Positions 17,632-27,037 of a DNA stretch of 64,000 bases are shown in pieces (within the stretch, counting starts at the first letter, position 1; each line of letters starts with the position of its first letter). The DNA is taken from NCBI GenBank assembly GCA_963834425.1, contig CAWIBR010000013.1, positions 372,001-436,000 of the forward strand, read 5' to 3'. The translations under genes and the position numbers were made by a program. The stretch is from CAVURS01 sp963834425. Lineage in GTDB: Bacteria > Actinomycetota > Actinomycetes > Actinomycetales > CAVURS01. The notes beneath the pieces are model-generated. The model searched no databases. It worked only from the letters and a program-made list of their open reading frames with translations, and was not told the origin of the DNA.

Positions 17632-19104
17632 ATGAATGACTTCAAGGTCAAGGACCTCACGCTGGCCGAGGCCGGCCGGCACCAGATCCGCCTGGCCGAG
17701 CACGAGATGCCCGGACTGATGTCGCTCCGCGAGGAGTACGCCGCGAGCCAGCCGCTCAAGGGCGCCCGGATCATGGGCTCGTTGCACATGACCGTGCAAA
17801 CGGCCGTGCTGATCGAGACCCTCACCGCGCTCGGCGCCCAGGTCCGCTGGTGCTCGTGCAACATCTTCTCCACCCAGGACGAGGCGGCCGCAGCGATCGC
17901 CGTCGGCCCGACCGGCACGCCCGAGGCCCCGGCCGGCACACCGGTCTTCGCCTGGAAGGGCGAGACGCTCGAGGAGTACTGGTGGTGCACCGAGCAGGCG
18001 CTCGACTGGTCCGGCGCTGCCTATGACGGTGCGGCTGGGCCGAACATGATCCTGGACGACGGTGGCGACGCGACGCTGCTGGTGCACAAGGGCGTCGAGT
18101 TCGAGGCGGCCGGCGCCGTGCCGGCCACCGAGCCGGGCGACTCGCACGAGTACCGCGTGATCCTCGACGTACTGCGGGCATCGCTGGCGCGCGACGGCCA
18201 GCACTTCACCGCGATGGCCGCCGGCATCAAGGGCGTGACCGAGGAGACGACGACTGGCGTCCATCGGCTCTACGAGCTCGCGAACGTCGGCCAGCTGCTC
18301 TTCCCGGCCATCAACGTCAACGACTCGGTGACCAAGTCGAAGTTCGACAACAAGTACGGCACGCGGCACAGCCTGATCGACGGCATCAACCGCGCGACCG
18401 ACACCCTGATGGGCGGCAAGGTCGCGCTGATCTGCGGCTACGGCGACGTCGGCAAGGGCTGCGCGGAGTCGTTGCGCGGCCAGGGTGCCCGCGTCATCGT
18501 GACCGAGGTCGACCCGATCTGCGCCCTGCAGGCGGCGATGGACGGTTTCCAGGTGGCAACGGTCGACGACGTCGTCGAAACCGCTGACATCTTCATCACC
18601 GCGACCGGCAACAAGGACATCCTCACGGTCGACCAGATGTCCCGGATGAAGCACCAGGCGATCGTCGGCAACATCGGGCACTTCGACAACGAGATCGACA
18701 TGGCCGGACTCGAGGAGTTCCCCGGCGTCGAGAAGGTCGAGATCAAGCCGCAGGTGCACGAATGGCGCTTCCCAGAGGACACCGCGGCTGATGGTCGCCC
18801 GGCGCGCAGCATCATCGTGCTGTCCGAGGGCCGTTTGTTGAACCTGGGCAACGCGACCGGTCACCCGAGCTTCGTGATGAGCAACTCCTTCGCGAACCAG
18901 ACCATCGCGCAGATCGAGCTCTTCACCAAGAACGGCGACTACGCCAAGCAGGTCTACGTGCTGCCCAAGCACCTGGACGAGAAGGTCGCGCGGCTGCACC
19001 TGGACGCCCTCGGCGTACATCTCACCGAGCTCAGCAAGGACCAGGCCGACTACATCGGCGTCGACGTGGCCGGTCCCTACAAGCCGGACCACTACCGCTA
19101 CTGA
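17632..19104 (+). CDS. ahcY: Adenosylhomocysteinase
   Basis: The enzyme splits S-adenosylhomocysteine into adenosine and homocysteine with bound NAD, relieving product inhibition of methyltransferases. At 490 residues it has the actinobacterial length. Recognisable blocks are LHMTVQTAVLIETL, WCSCNIFSTQDEAAAAI, the substrate region NVNDSVTKSKFDNKYGTRHS, and the NAD fold ALICGYGDVGKGCAESL. The terminal KPDHYRY motif is intact. AAAAGGA lies 8 nt before the ATG at 17632; the in-frame TTG at 17626 is too close to it. A very strong terminator follows, so ahcY is a transcription unit end. Confidence 0.97.
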   Translation: MNDFKVKDLTLAEAGRHQIRLAEHEMPGLMSLREEYAASQPLKGARIMGSLHMTVQTAVLIETLTALGAQVRWCSCNIFSTQDEAAAAIAVGPTGTPEAPAGTPVFAWKGETLEEYWWCTEQALDWSGAAYDGAAGPNMILDDGGDATLLVHKGVEFEAAGAVPATEPGDSHEYRVILDVLRASLARDGQHFTAMAAGIKGVTEETTTGVHRLYELANVGQLLFPAINVNDSVTKSKFDNKYGTRHSLIDGINRATDTLMGGKVALICGYGDVGKGCAESLRGQGARVIVTEVDPICALQAAMDGFQVATVDDVVETADIFITATGNKDILTVDQMSRMKHQAIVGNIGHFDNEIDMAGLEEFPGVEKVEIKPQVHEWRFPEDTAADGRPARSIIVLSEGRLLNLGNATGHPSFVMSNSFANQTIAQIELFTKNGDYAKQVYVLPKHLDEKVARLHLDALGVHLTELSKDQADYIGVDVAGPYKPDHYRY

Positions 19105-19117
19105 GTCAAGCAACGAA

Positions 19118-19167
19118 AAAATGGCCCTGTCGGACCCAGCAACTGGGTCCGACAGGGCCATTTTCTT
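19118..19167 (+). terminator. Strong intrinsic terminator after ahcY
   Basis: A 22-bp perfect stem has left arm 19118-19139, loop CAA and right arm 19143-19164. The core is ATGGCCCTGTCGGACCCAG and its complement. The left arm is preceded by an A run and the right arm ends in TTTTCTTT. It may work in both directions and would insulate ahcY from the convergent RDD gene. Confidence 0.9.
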
Positions 19168-19250
19168 TGACCCACCGAAGGTGAGCCGCGAGGAGAGGCG
19201 CGCGAAGACGGAGCCCGGCGTTCGTCCAAGGCGCTCTTGGTTCTTGGGTT

Positions 19251-20036
19251 CTAGACCCTTCGCCCCGTGAGCCGAGCGACGAGCGCGGCATCCCGGGCCA
19301 GCCGGATCTCATCGCGCCGCCGGCGCTCCGCGAGGACCGCCGCCAGGAACGCCTCCGGGTGGGTCGCCGCGGGCGGCAGGGGAGCGACGTACGACGAGAC
19401 CTCGCGGGCCATCGCCCAGCCCATCGAACGGCGCGCGTCGTGCTGCATCGTCGGGGCCCGGCCCAGGAACTGCCGGGTAGCCACGGCCAGCTGGTCGGGG
19501 ATCCGGCCGATGTCGGCGATCTGAGCCCAGCCGTACAGCTCGAACGGCATCTGCGGGGGCGGCACGCGCTGGGTGATGCCGCGCTCGCGGACCACGTAGG
19601 TGCCGGCCAGCACATCGCCCAGCCGCTTGCCGCGTGACGAAGCCAGCGAGCAGATCAGCGCGGGCGAGCCCAGCAGCAACCAGACCTCGACGACCTCCAT
19701 CAGCCCGCGGACGAGGGCCTGCCGGAAGCGGATCGGTCCACCGTCGTCGCGCACGGTCCGCAGACCCATCGCCAGCTTGCCCAGGGTGCGGCCTCGGGTC
19801 AGCGTCTCCATGGCCACTGGGTAACCGACCACGACCGCGAGCATGCTGACCAGGACGATCGCCGCGCCCGCCGCGCCGTCGACCGAGATGAAGACCTTGC
19901 TGTCCAGGTAGATCACCAGGAACAACGCCGCCACCTGAAGGGCGACGTCGAGACCGCCCGACACGGCGCGCGAGGCGAAGGCCGCCGGCTGCAGGTCCAG
20001 CGCGACCGCCTCGCCGGTGACGATCGGGGAACTCAC
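19251..20036 (-). CDS. RDD family membrane protein
   Basis: The 261-residue protein has an N-terminal RDD domain: AAFASRAVSGGLDVALQ, two helices, then TRGRTLGKLAMGLRTV and a third helix (residues 20-160). The C-terminal 100 residues are soluble and charged. RDD proteins are poorly understood; some are thought to be ion antiporters. It is divergent from the SpoIIM-like gene in a cluster that continues as DUF58/MoxR genes, a set conserved in actinomycetes. The GTG start has TAGCCT 7 nt upstream and no ribosome-binding site. Confidence 0.82.
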   Translation of the reverse strand: MSSPIVTGEAVALDLQPAAFASRAVSGGLDVALQVAALFLVIYLDSKVFISVDGAAGAAIVLVSMLAVVVGYPVAMETLTRGRTLGKLAMGLRTVRDDGGPIRFRQALVRGLMEVVEVWLLLGSPALICSLASSRGKRLGDVLAGTYVVRERGITQRVPPPQMPFELYGWAQIADIGRIPDQLAVATRQFLGRAPTMQHDARRSMGWAMAREVSSYVAPLPPAATHPEAFLAAVLAERRRRDEIRLARDAALVARLTGRRV

Positions 20037-20071
20037 CCGAGGCAGGCTAGTCGGCCGTTAGCCTGCTTCGG
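20037..20071. promoter_or_regulatory. Divergent leaderless promoter pair (RDD / SpoIIM-like)
   Basis: The start codons are 35 bp apart. Minus strand: TAGCCT at 20044-20049 lies 7 nt before the GTG at 20036. Plus strand: TAGCCT at 20059-20064 lies 7 nt before the GTG at 20072. The two identical hexamers are 9 bp apart, so each promoter's upstream region lies inside the other's transcribed region. Confidence 0.65.
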
Positions 20072-21067
20072 GTGGATCTCGATGCGTACGTCGCGGCGCA
20101 CGGCCGCGAGTGGCAACGCCTCGAGGATCTGCTGGGGATCCGGCGGCGCAGCGGCGAGCAGGCCGACGAGCTGATCACGCTCTACCAACGCACCGCCACC
20201 CACCTGTCGGTCGTCCGCTCATCGGCGCCGGACCCGATGCTGGTGGGCCGCCTCTCGCGCCTCGTCGCCCGCGCCCGAGCCGCGGTGACCGGCACCTCGG
20301 ACCCGGCCTGGCGCGACGTCACCCGGTTCGTCCTCGCGACGTTGCCCGCGGCGATCTACCGCATCCGGGTCTGGTGGGGCGCGGTCGCCCTGGGGAGCGT
20401 GGCCGCGATGTTCGCGCTCGGTGGCTGGGTGGCGGCCAACCCCATCATCCAGGGCAAGCTGGTGCCGCAGGCCGAGCTGAACAGCCTGGTGAACACCGAC
20501 TTCCAGAGTTACTACTCGACGTACGCCCATGGGAGCTTCGCGGCCCAGGTGTGGACCCACAACGCGTGGATCGCGGCGCTCTGCATCGCGCTCGGGGTGT
20601 TCGGGCTGCCCGTGATCTACCTGCTCTGGCAGAACGTCGTCAACGTCGCGGTCATCGGCGGCGTCATGGTCAGCCACGGCCGGGCCGACCTGTTCTTCGG
20701 GCTGATCCTGCCGCACGGCATCCTCGAGCTCACCGCGGTGTTCCTCGCGGCGGCCACCGGCCTGCGGCTGTTCTGGTCGTGGGTCTCGCCGGGCCCGCGC
20801 CCTCGCGGCCTGGCGCTGGCCCAGGAGGGGCGGGCGGCGATGGCGGTCGTGATCGGCCTGGTGGGCGTCCTGGCGGTCTCCGGCTTCATCGAGGGGTTCA
20901 TCACGCCGTCCGGGCTGCCGACGGGGATCAAGATCGCCATCGGGGTCCTCGCGGAGTCGGCCTTCCTGACCTACGTCCTCGTCCTCGGCCGGCGGGCGGT
21001 CCGGGCCGGCCTCACCGGCGACCTGCTGGCCGAGGAGGCCGGCGATCTGGTCCCGATCAGGGGCTGA
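20072..21067 (+). CDS. Stage II sporulation protein M-like membrane protein
   Basis: The 331-residue protein has a soluble N-terminal part with EWQRLEDLLGIRRRSGEQA, then about six membrane helices from residue 95. The central block QVWTHNAWIAALCIALGVFGLPVIYLL and HGILELTAVFLAAATGLRL (each a separate helix) is typical of the SpoIIM domain. In Bacillus SpoIIM belongs to the engulfment complex; in non-sporulating actinomycetes the role is unknown. Its usual partners (RDD, DUF58, MoxR) are nearby. Confidence 0.85.
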   Translation: MDLDAYVAAHGREWQRLEDLLGIRRRSGEQADELITLYQRTATHLSVVRSSAPDPMLVGRLSRLVARARAAVTGTSDPAWRDVTRFVLATLPAAIYRIRVWWGAVALGSVAAMFALGGWVAANPIIQGKLVPQAELNSLVNTDFQSYYSTYAHGSFAAQVWTHNAWIAALCIALGVFGLPVIYLLWQNVVNVAVIGGVMVSHGRADLFFGLILPHGILELTAVFLAAATGLRLFWSWVSPGPRPRGLALAQEGRAAMAVVIGLVGVLAVSGFIEGFITPSGLPTGIKIAIGVLAESAFLTYVLVLGRRAVRAGLTGDLLAEEAGDLVPIRG

Positions 21068-21179
21068 AACTGACCTCCGGAGGGCCTTGCGGCCGGGCCG
21101 TCGTACTCGCATGCTGAGCAACACAGATAACGATTTGAAACAGCGAACGCCGAATCACGGGACGATCACGACATTTTGC

Positions 21180-21185
21180 TAGCCT
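21180..21185 (+). promoter_or_regulatory. Putative -10 box of the ABC importer operon
   Basis: TAGCCT in TTTTGCTAGCCTGCG is the best -10 candidate in the 249-bp gap, with a predicted leader of about 125 nt. A small CGGGCG-TC-CGCCCG hairpin lies at 21273-21286 in the leader. No -35 box is clear. Confidence 0.4.
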
Positions 21186-21316
21186 GCGAGTCGTAACTGT
21201 TGCTTGATGTTTGCCGTCCGGACAGGTGTCGGTTCAATCTTTCGCTCACAAGGCAGTAAGGGTGTCGTCCGACGGGCGTCCGCCCGAAGCCGAGCTACAG
21301 CGGGATGGAGACAGAC

Positions 21317-22474
21317 GTGCGTCAAAGGTGGGTAGCACTGGCAGGCATGACCCTCGTGGGCAGCCTCGCGGTGACCGGCTGTGGAAGCAGCGGCGGTTCG
21401 AGCAGCTCCGGCGGCAGTACTGCGAAGAACGCCGCGACCGCTCAGTCCGCGGCAGCGATGGGTGGCATGGACGCGCTCGTCGCGGCGGCCAAGAAGGAAG
21501 GCACCCTGAACCTGATCGCGGTGCCACGCACCTGGGCCGGCTACGGCGCGATCATCGACGCCTTCACGGCGAAGTACGGCATCAAGATCAACAGCGAGAA
21601 CCCGGACGGCTCCAGCGGCGACGAGATCAACGCCGTGAAGTCGACCAAGGGTCAGCCCAGCGCACCGGACGTCGTTGACGTCGGCAACAGCTACGCGCTC
21701 CAGGGTGCGACGGAGGGTCTGTTCGCGCCGTACAAGGTCGCGACCTGGGCCGACATCCCGACCGGCCAGAAGGACGCCGGTGGGCTTTGGTACAGCGACT
21801 ACGGCGGATACATCTCGATCGGCTGCAACGCCACGAAGATCAAGACCTGCCCGACCACGATCAAGTCGCTGGACAACCCGGAGTACAAGGGTGACGTCGC
21901 GCTCAACGGTGACCCGACCAGCGCCAACGCGGCCTTCGAGGCCGTCTGGGCCACGGCGCTGGCCAACGGCGGCTCGGCCGACAACATCCAGCCGGGCATC
22001 GACTTCTTCGCCAAGCTCAACAAGGAGAAGATCTACAACAAGACCAAGGTGACTCCGGCCACGGTCGCATCGGGTCAGACCCCGATCGTCCTCGACTGGG
22101 ACTACCTCAACGTCGGCAACGCGCAGACGCTGAAGAAGAGCGGCGTCAACTGGGTCACCACCGACCCGGCTGACGGCCTGGTCCCCGGCTTCTACGCCCA
22201 GGCGGTCAGCATCAACGCTGCTCACCCGGCCGCGGCCCGGCTCTGGGAGGAGTTCCTCTACAGCCAGGACGCTGACGGTGGCCAGAACGGCTGGCTGCGC
22301 GGCTTCGCGCGGCCGATCGAGCTGGTGGCCATGCAGGCCAACGGCAAAGCGGACGCAGCGGCGGCCGCGGCTCAGCCGAAGGTCAATGACACCAACCCGT
22401 TCAACCCCACGCAGGACCAGGTCACGGCGGCCAAGAACGTCGTGACCCAGAAGTGGGCGGCAGCGGTCGCCTAG
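21317..22474 (+). CDS. ABC importer substrate-binding lipoprotein (Fe3+/thiamine/phosphonate-type fold)
   Basis: This 385-residue lipoprotein has a signal peptide ending in LAVTGC with the lipid cysteine at residue 22, then a Ser/Gly linker. The mature part begins DALVAAAKKEGTLNLIAVP and later has TPIVLDWDYLNVG, the pattern of cluster D periplasmic binding proteins (AfuA, ThiB, PhnS relatives). It captures the ligand outside the cell for the two permeases encoded next. I chose the GTG at 21317 because GGAGA lies just upstream; ATG at 21305 would place extra acidic residues before the signal peptide. The ligand is not known. Confidence 0.85.
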   Translation: MRQRWVALAGMTLVGSLAVTGCGSSGGSSSSGGSTAKNAATAQSAAAMGGMDALVAAAKKEGTLNLIAVPRTWAGYGAIIDAFTAKYGIKINSENPDGSSGDEINAVKSTKGQPSAPDVVDVGNSYALQGATEGLFAPYKVATWADIPTGQKDAGGLWYSDYGGYISIGCNATKIKTCPTTIKSLDNPEYKGDVALNGDPTSANAAFEAVWATALANGGSADNIQPGIDFFAKLNKEKIYNKTKVTPATVASGQTPIVLDWDYLNVGNAQTLKKSGVNWVTTDPADGLVPGFYAQAVSINAAHPAAARLWEEFLYSQDADGGQNGWLRGFARPIELVAMQANGKADAAAAAAQPKVNDTNPFNPTQDQVTAAKNVVTQKWAAAVA

Positions 22475-23457
22475 TGGCCGCTTCCGAGATCGAGGACCTG
22501 GGCGTCACCGCCCAGACCTCATCGACGCTGCAGGGCGGCGGGGCCGGGGCAACCCGGTCTCGCCGCCGCTTCAGCCTCGCGTGGACGGGGCTGCTGCCCT
22601 TCTTCGTCTACGTGTTCCTGTTCTTCCTGCTGCCGATCGGGCTGATCCTGTTCTCGGCCTTCCGCAAGGACGGCCCCAAGCACCGTGATCCGGTCACCCA
22701 GCAGTTCGTCGCGTCCAAGGTGTTCACGAGCAGCAACCTGACGGCGACGCTGCACGGCATCTACCGGACCTCGATGGTCAACAGCATCCAGCTGTCGGCG
22801 ATCACCGCCGTGATCGGCGCGGTCTTCGGGATGTTCCTGGCCTACGCCGTCGTGACCAGTCGCAGTGGCGCGCTACGGCAGATCGTCATCGCCGCGGCCG
22901 CCGTGATGGCCAACTTCGGCGGCATCCCGCTGGCCTTCCTGTTCATCGCCACGGTCGGCTTCCCGGCCGGTGCCTTGACGGTCTTCCTGCACGACGACCT
23001 GGGCATCTCGCTGGGCGACGACCTGCACTTCCAGCTGACCTCGGTGACCGGCATCGGGTTGGTCTATCTCTACTTCCTGATCCCCCTCATGGTGTTGGTG
23101 ATGTCCCCTGCCCTGGAGGGGCTCAAGCCCCAGTGGGCCGAGGCGGCCGAGAACCTCGGCGCCTCGCGCTGGCACTACTGGCGCTACATCGCAGGCCCGG
23201 TCCTCCTGCCCAACTTCCTCGGGTCGGTCCTGCTGCTCTTCTGCTCGGCGTTCTCGGCCTTCGCGACGGCGGATGCGCTGGTGGGCGACTCGTTCCCGCT
23301 GATCCCGACCCAGATCTCCAACGTGCTGTCGGGCAACGTGCTCTCCGGCCAGGAGAACCTCGGAGCCGCTCTGGCCTTCGACATGGTGGTGATCGTGTTG
23401 CCGTTGACCGTCATCTACCAGCTGCTCCAGCGGCGTACGTCGAAGTGGTTGGCGTGA
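22474..23457 (+). CDS. ABC importer permease, first subunit
   Basis: The 327-residue inner-membrane protein has about six helices (LLPFFVYVFLFFLLPIGLIL at residues 37-56). The coupling motif EAAENLGASRWHYWRYIAGPVL (EAA loop near residue 215) contacts the ATPase. It resembles PotB/FbpB-type permeases. The GTG start overlaps the upstream TAG by one base, so translation is coupled to the binding protein. Start at 22453 is possible but would overlap the binding protein by 22 nt. Confidence 0.88.
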   Translation: MAASEIEDLGVTAQTSSTLQGGGAGATRSRRRFSLAWTGLLPFFVYVFLFFLLPIGLILFSAFRKDGPKHRDPVTQQFVASKVFTSSNLTATLHGIYRTSMVNSIQLSAITAVIGAVFGMFLAYAVVTSRSGALRQIVIAAAAVMANFGGIPLAFLFIATVGFPAGALTVFLHDDLGISLGDDLHFQLTSVTGIGLVYLYFLIPLMVLVMSPALEGLKPQWAEAAENLGASRWHYWRYIAGPVLLPNFLGSVLLLFCSAFSAFATADALVGDSFPLIPTQISNVLSGNVLSGQENLGAALAFDMVVIVLPLTVIYQLLQRRTSKWLA

Positions 23458-23464
23458 ACCCGCG

Positions 23465-24382
23465 ATGACGACCACCGGATACGGCAGCGCGGAGACGCCG
23501 GACCTGATCGTCCCGGGCGCGCCGATGAAGATCGACCAGAACCGCCACTGGGGTCGTGGCGGCAAGACCCGAGCCATCGTGCTGATCATCGCCGCGATCT
23601 ACTTCTTCGTTCCGCTGATCGCCGCGTTCGTCTTCACGATCCGCAACTCCAACACCGGCCAGATCAGCTTCTCGGCGTACGGCCAGATCTTCGCCAAGCA
23701 GCCCGGCGGTCTGATCGGCATCGGCACCGCCCTGACGACCTCGGTCGAGCTGGCCATCCTGTCGATCCTGATCACGCTCGCCCTGATGCTGCCGACGATG
23801 CTGTTGCTCCACCTGCGCTACCGCAAGGTGCGGCCGGTGGTCGAGGTGATCACGCTCCTGCCGCTGGTCTTCCCGCCGGTGGTCCTGGTGGTCGGGGTGT
23901 CCGACGTCTTCACGTTCACCGGCAACCACTTCACCCACGGCCTGATGTTCCACGTCATGCAGGACATCCGGAACCAGACGCTCCCGTTGGTGCTGGCCTT
24001 CCTCTACGTCACGTTGGCGCTGCCGTTCGTCTATCGCGCCCTCGACGCCGGGATCCGGTCGGTCGACGTCAACACCCTGGTCGAGGCCTCGCGCAACCTC
24101 GGCGCGAGCTGGATCACGACGTTGTGGCGGGTGCTGATGCCGAGCCTGCGGACCTCGATCATCAACGCGTCGTTCCTGTGCTTCGCGCTGGTGATGGGGG
24201 AGTACACCATCGCCAAGATCCTGCTCTTCTCCCGACCCTTCCCGGTCTGGCTGGCCCAGCTGCCGACCACGTCGGGACAGGTCCAGTCGGCCACGTCGCT
24301 GCTCAGTCTGATCGTCGTCGAGGTCCTCTTGCTCTTGATCGGCGCCCTCAACTGGCGCAGTCGCACCGAAAGGAACGCCTGA
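23465..24382 (+). CDS. ABC importer permease, second subunit
   Basis: A 305-residue PotC-like permease with helices from residue 38 (AIVLIIAAIYFFVPLIAAFVF spans the first) and an EAA loop, VEASRNLGASWITTLW, near residue 210. It follows the first permease by 7 bp and precedes the ATPase by 3 bp, so it belongs to the same operon. The soluble N-terminus (about 35 residues) is unusually long for this family but has no recognisable motif. Confidence 0.88.
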   Translation: MTTTGYGSAETPDLIVPGAPMKIDQNRHWGRGGKTRAIVLIIAAIYFFVPLIAAFVFTIRNSNTGQISFSAYGQIFAKQPGGLIGIGTALTTSVELAILSILITLALMLPTMLLLHLRYRKVRPVVEVITLLPLVFPPVVLVVGVSDVFTFTGNHFTHGLMFHVMQDIRNQTLPLVLAFLYVTLALPFVYRALDAGIRSVDVNTLVEASRNLGASWITTLWRVLMPSLRTSIINASFLCFALVMGEYTIAKILLFSRPFPVWLAQLPTTSGQVQSATSLLSLIVVEVLLLLIGALNWRSRTERNA

Positions 24383-24385
24383 CCG

Positions 24386-25459
24386 ATGAGCGCCGTCGAG
24401 GCCATCTCCCAGCGCGAAGGCGCCACTGTCGAGTACCGCGACGTCCGTCGCGTCTTCGGGCAGATGTCGGCCCTGGCCGGGCTGAACCTGAAGATCGCAC
24501 CCGGCGAGCTGCTCGCCCTGCTCGGCCCATCCGGCTGTGGCAAGACCACTGCCCTGCGGCTGCTGGCCGGGTTCGACCAGCCGACCTCGGGTGCCGTCCT
24601 GGTCGACGGCCAGGACGTGTCGCGCGTCCCGGCGAACAAGCGCGACATGGGCATGGTCTTCCAGTCCTACAGCCTCTTCCCCACGATGAGCGCGCAGGAC
24701 AACGTGGCCTTCGGGCTGCGGCTGCGCGGGGAGTCGGGCAAGGCTCGGCGCCAGCGCGCAGGGGAGCTCCTCGAGCTGGTCGGACTGTCCGAGCACCTCA
24801 AGAAGTTCCCCCACCAGATGTCCGGCGGCCAGCAGCAGCGGGTGGCCCTGGCCCGTGCCCTGGCCATCTCGCCGCGCGTCCTCCTGCTCGACGAGCCGCT
24901 CTCGGCGCTGGACGCGAAGGTGCGCGAGCAGCTGCGCGACGAGATCCGGCGGATCCAGCAAGAGCTAGGTGTGACAACGGTTTTCGTCACCCACGACCAG
25001 GAAGAGGCCCTGTCGATGGCTGACCGGGTCGGGGTCATGCGGGCCGGTCAGCTCGAGCAGTGCGCACCGCCCAGCGAGCTCTATGACCGCCCGGCCACGC
25101 CGTTCGTCGCGACCTTCGTCGGCACGATGAACCGGATCGACGCCACCGTCTCGGGCGTGGCTCAGGTGCAGGTCGGCGGCCAGCACCTCCCGGCCGACGG
25201 CGAGTTGCCGGCGGCCGGCGCCAACGTCGTCATCCTGGTGCGCCCGGAGGCGGTCATCGTGACCCCGGCCAGCGACGGCGACGCCATCGTCGAGACCGCG
25301 ACCTTCCGTGGCGCCACCATCCGGCTCGACCTGCGCCGCCGTCGCGACGGCACCGCCTTGGTGGCCGACGTCCCCTCGCACCGGGCGGCCGAGCTCCAGG
25401 TCGGCACGACGGTCACGACCGCCCTGCTCGAGCGGCCGGTCCTGCGCGCCACCGACTGA
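24386..25459 (+). CDS. ABC importer ATPase
   Basis: The 357-residue ATPase powers the importer. Walker A is GPSGCGKTTALR (near residue 50), the Q loop is MVFQSYSLFPTMSAQ, the signature is MSGGQQQRVALARAL and Walker B is VLLLDEPLSALD, with the switch His in TVFVTHDQEEAL. A C-terminal TOBE-like regulatory region (about residues 240-350) includes VILVRPEAV, as in PotA/FbpC proteins, which may sense ligand or regulators. All catalytic residues are intact. Confidence 0.93.
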   Translation: MSAVEAISQREGATVEYRDVRRVFGQMSALAGLNLKIAPGELLALLGPSGCGKTTALRLLAGFDQPTSGAVLVDGQDVSRVPANKRDMGMVFQSYSLFPTMSAQDNVAFGLRLRGESGKARRQRAGELLELVGLSEHLKKFPHQMSGGQQQRVALARALAISPRVLLLDEPLSALDAKVREQLRDEIRRIQQELGVTTVFVTHDQEEALSMADRVGVMRAGQLEQCAPPSELYDRPATPFVATFVGTMNRIDATVSGVAQVQVGGQHLPADGELPAAGANVVILVRPEAVIVTPASDGDAIVETATFRGATIRLDLRRRRDGTALVADVPSHRAAELQVGTTVTTALLERPVLRATD

Positions 25460-25480
25460 GCAGCGGCCGCCGCCTCCGTC

Positions 25481-27023
25481 ATGACGACCGACCGCAGTGC
25501 GCTGCGCCCGGGTGCCGCCAACGCGGGCGGCTTCCGTCCGATGGAGCCCGGCGCGGGCGAACCACACCTGGCCCGGACCGAGCTGGCCCAACCGCCCGGA
25601 ACGCGGCTGGAGCCGCTGCTGGTCGCCGCACACCTGTCCGACCTGCACGTGTGCGACCACCAGTCGCCGGCCCGCGTGGAGTTCCTGGACCGTTGGGCCG
25701 ACCCCGACTCCCCGATCCTGGACCAGCTGGGCGAGGTCGGCGCCTATCGCGCGAACGAGCTGCTCACCGTGCAGGTGGTCGAGGCGTGCGTGCGGGCGGT
25801 CAACGCCGTGGCGGCCGGCCCGGTCACCGGCGCTCCGGTCGACCTGGCCATCTCGACCGGCGACAACACCGACAACTCCCAGGCCAACGAGCTGAGCTGG
25901 TACCTCGACCTGCTCGACGGTGGGCGGGTGCATCCCGACTCGGGCGACCTGGAGCGCTACGAGGGGATCGCCGACGACGTCGTCTGGGACGAGCGCTACT
26001 GGCACCCGGACAGCGACAAGCCCGACCTGCTGCGCACGCTCTACGGCTTCCCCGACGTGCCCGGGCCTGCTCGACGCGATCCGGCAGCCGTTCCAGGCGA
26101 GCGGACTGCGGGCACCGTGGCTGGCGGTCCACGGCAACCACGACCAGCTGCTCCAGGGCACCGTCCCCGGCGCCGGCCGGCTGGCCCAGGTCGCCGTCGG
26201 CGCCGCCAAGCCGATCGCGCTGCCGATCGACTGGACGACTGACCAGGTGCTCCAGCTGATGGCCGGGCTGGCGGCCTGCGACCCCAGCGCGGTGGCCGCC
26301 CTGGCCGATGCCCAGGTGCGGGCCGTGACCCCGGACGCGGCCCGGCGGCTGGTCAGCCGGACCCAGTTCATCCAGGCCCATGCCCGCGAGCGGGCCCGAC
26401 CGCCGATGCACGGCTTCACGTCCCCGGAGCGGGCGTACTACCGCCACGACGCCGGCCCCGCGACCTTCCTGGTCCTCGACACCGTCAACGAGCACGGCGG
26501 ATGGGAGGGCTCGCTCGACCCGGACCAGCTGGACTGGCTGGACGGCGAGCTGTCCGCGGCCGACGCCGACCGTCGCTACGTCGTGGTCGCCAGCCACCAT
26601 CCGCTCGAGACCCTGGTCAACCCGATCGGGGGCGGCCGGATGCTGGGCCCGGAGGTCCAACGAGTCCTGGCGGCCCACCCCAGCGTCGTACTCTGGCTGG
26701 CCGGACACACTCACGCGACGTCGGTCTCGGCTCATGGCAACCACTGGCAGGTCGTGGCGCCGTCACTGGTCGACTGGCCACAACAAGCCCGGATCGTCGA
26801 GCTGTCCCGAGGTGACGGCGTGCTGCAGATCGCCGCCACCATGATCGACCACACCGGATCGGCGCCCTGGGACGGCGCCATCGACTCGATCGAGGGCCTC
26901 GCGGGGCTGTCCCGAGAGCTGTCCGCGAACGACCCCCAATGGCGCCGGTACGCCGAGCATCCGCGGCTCGGTACGGCGCAGAGCCGCAACGTGCTGCTCT
27001 ACCTGCCCGACCCCTTCGCCTGA
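25481..27023 (+). CDS. Calcineurin-like metallophosphoesterase (TIGR03767-like), one frameshift
   Basis: All five metal-site motifs are present: AAHLSDLHVCD, STGDNTDN, VHGNHDQ, ASHHPLE and LAGHTHA. The frame breaks near 26063: CCCGGGCCTG restores FPDVPGLLDAIRQPF if one G is removed, so the whole gene reads as 513 residues. It lies 21 bp after the ABC ATPase gene and probably forms one operon with the importer, which hints that the imported compound or its product carries a phosphate ester or phosphonate. I recall the family as the actinobacterial PPA1498-type phosphoesterases. No signal peptide is visible, so it would act in the cytoplasm. Confidence 0.78.
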
Positions 27024-27037
27024 GTCAGCTCGACCGA

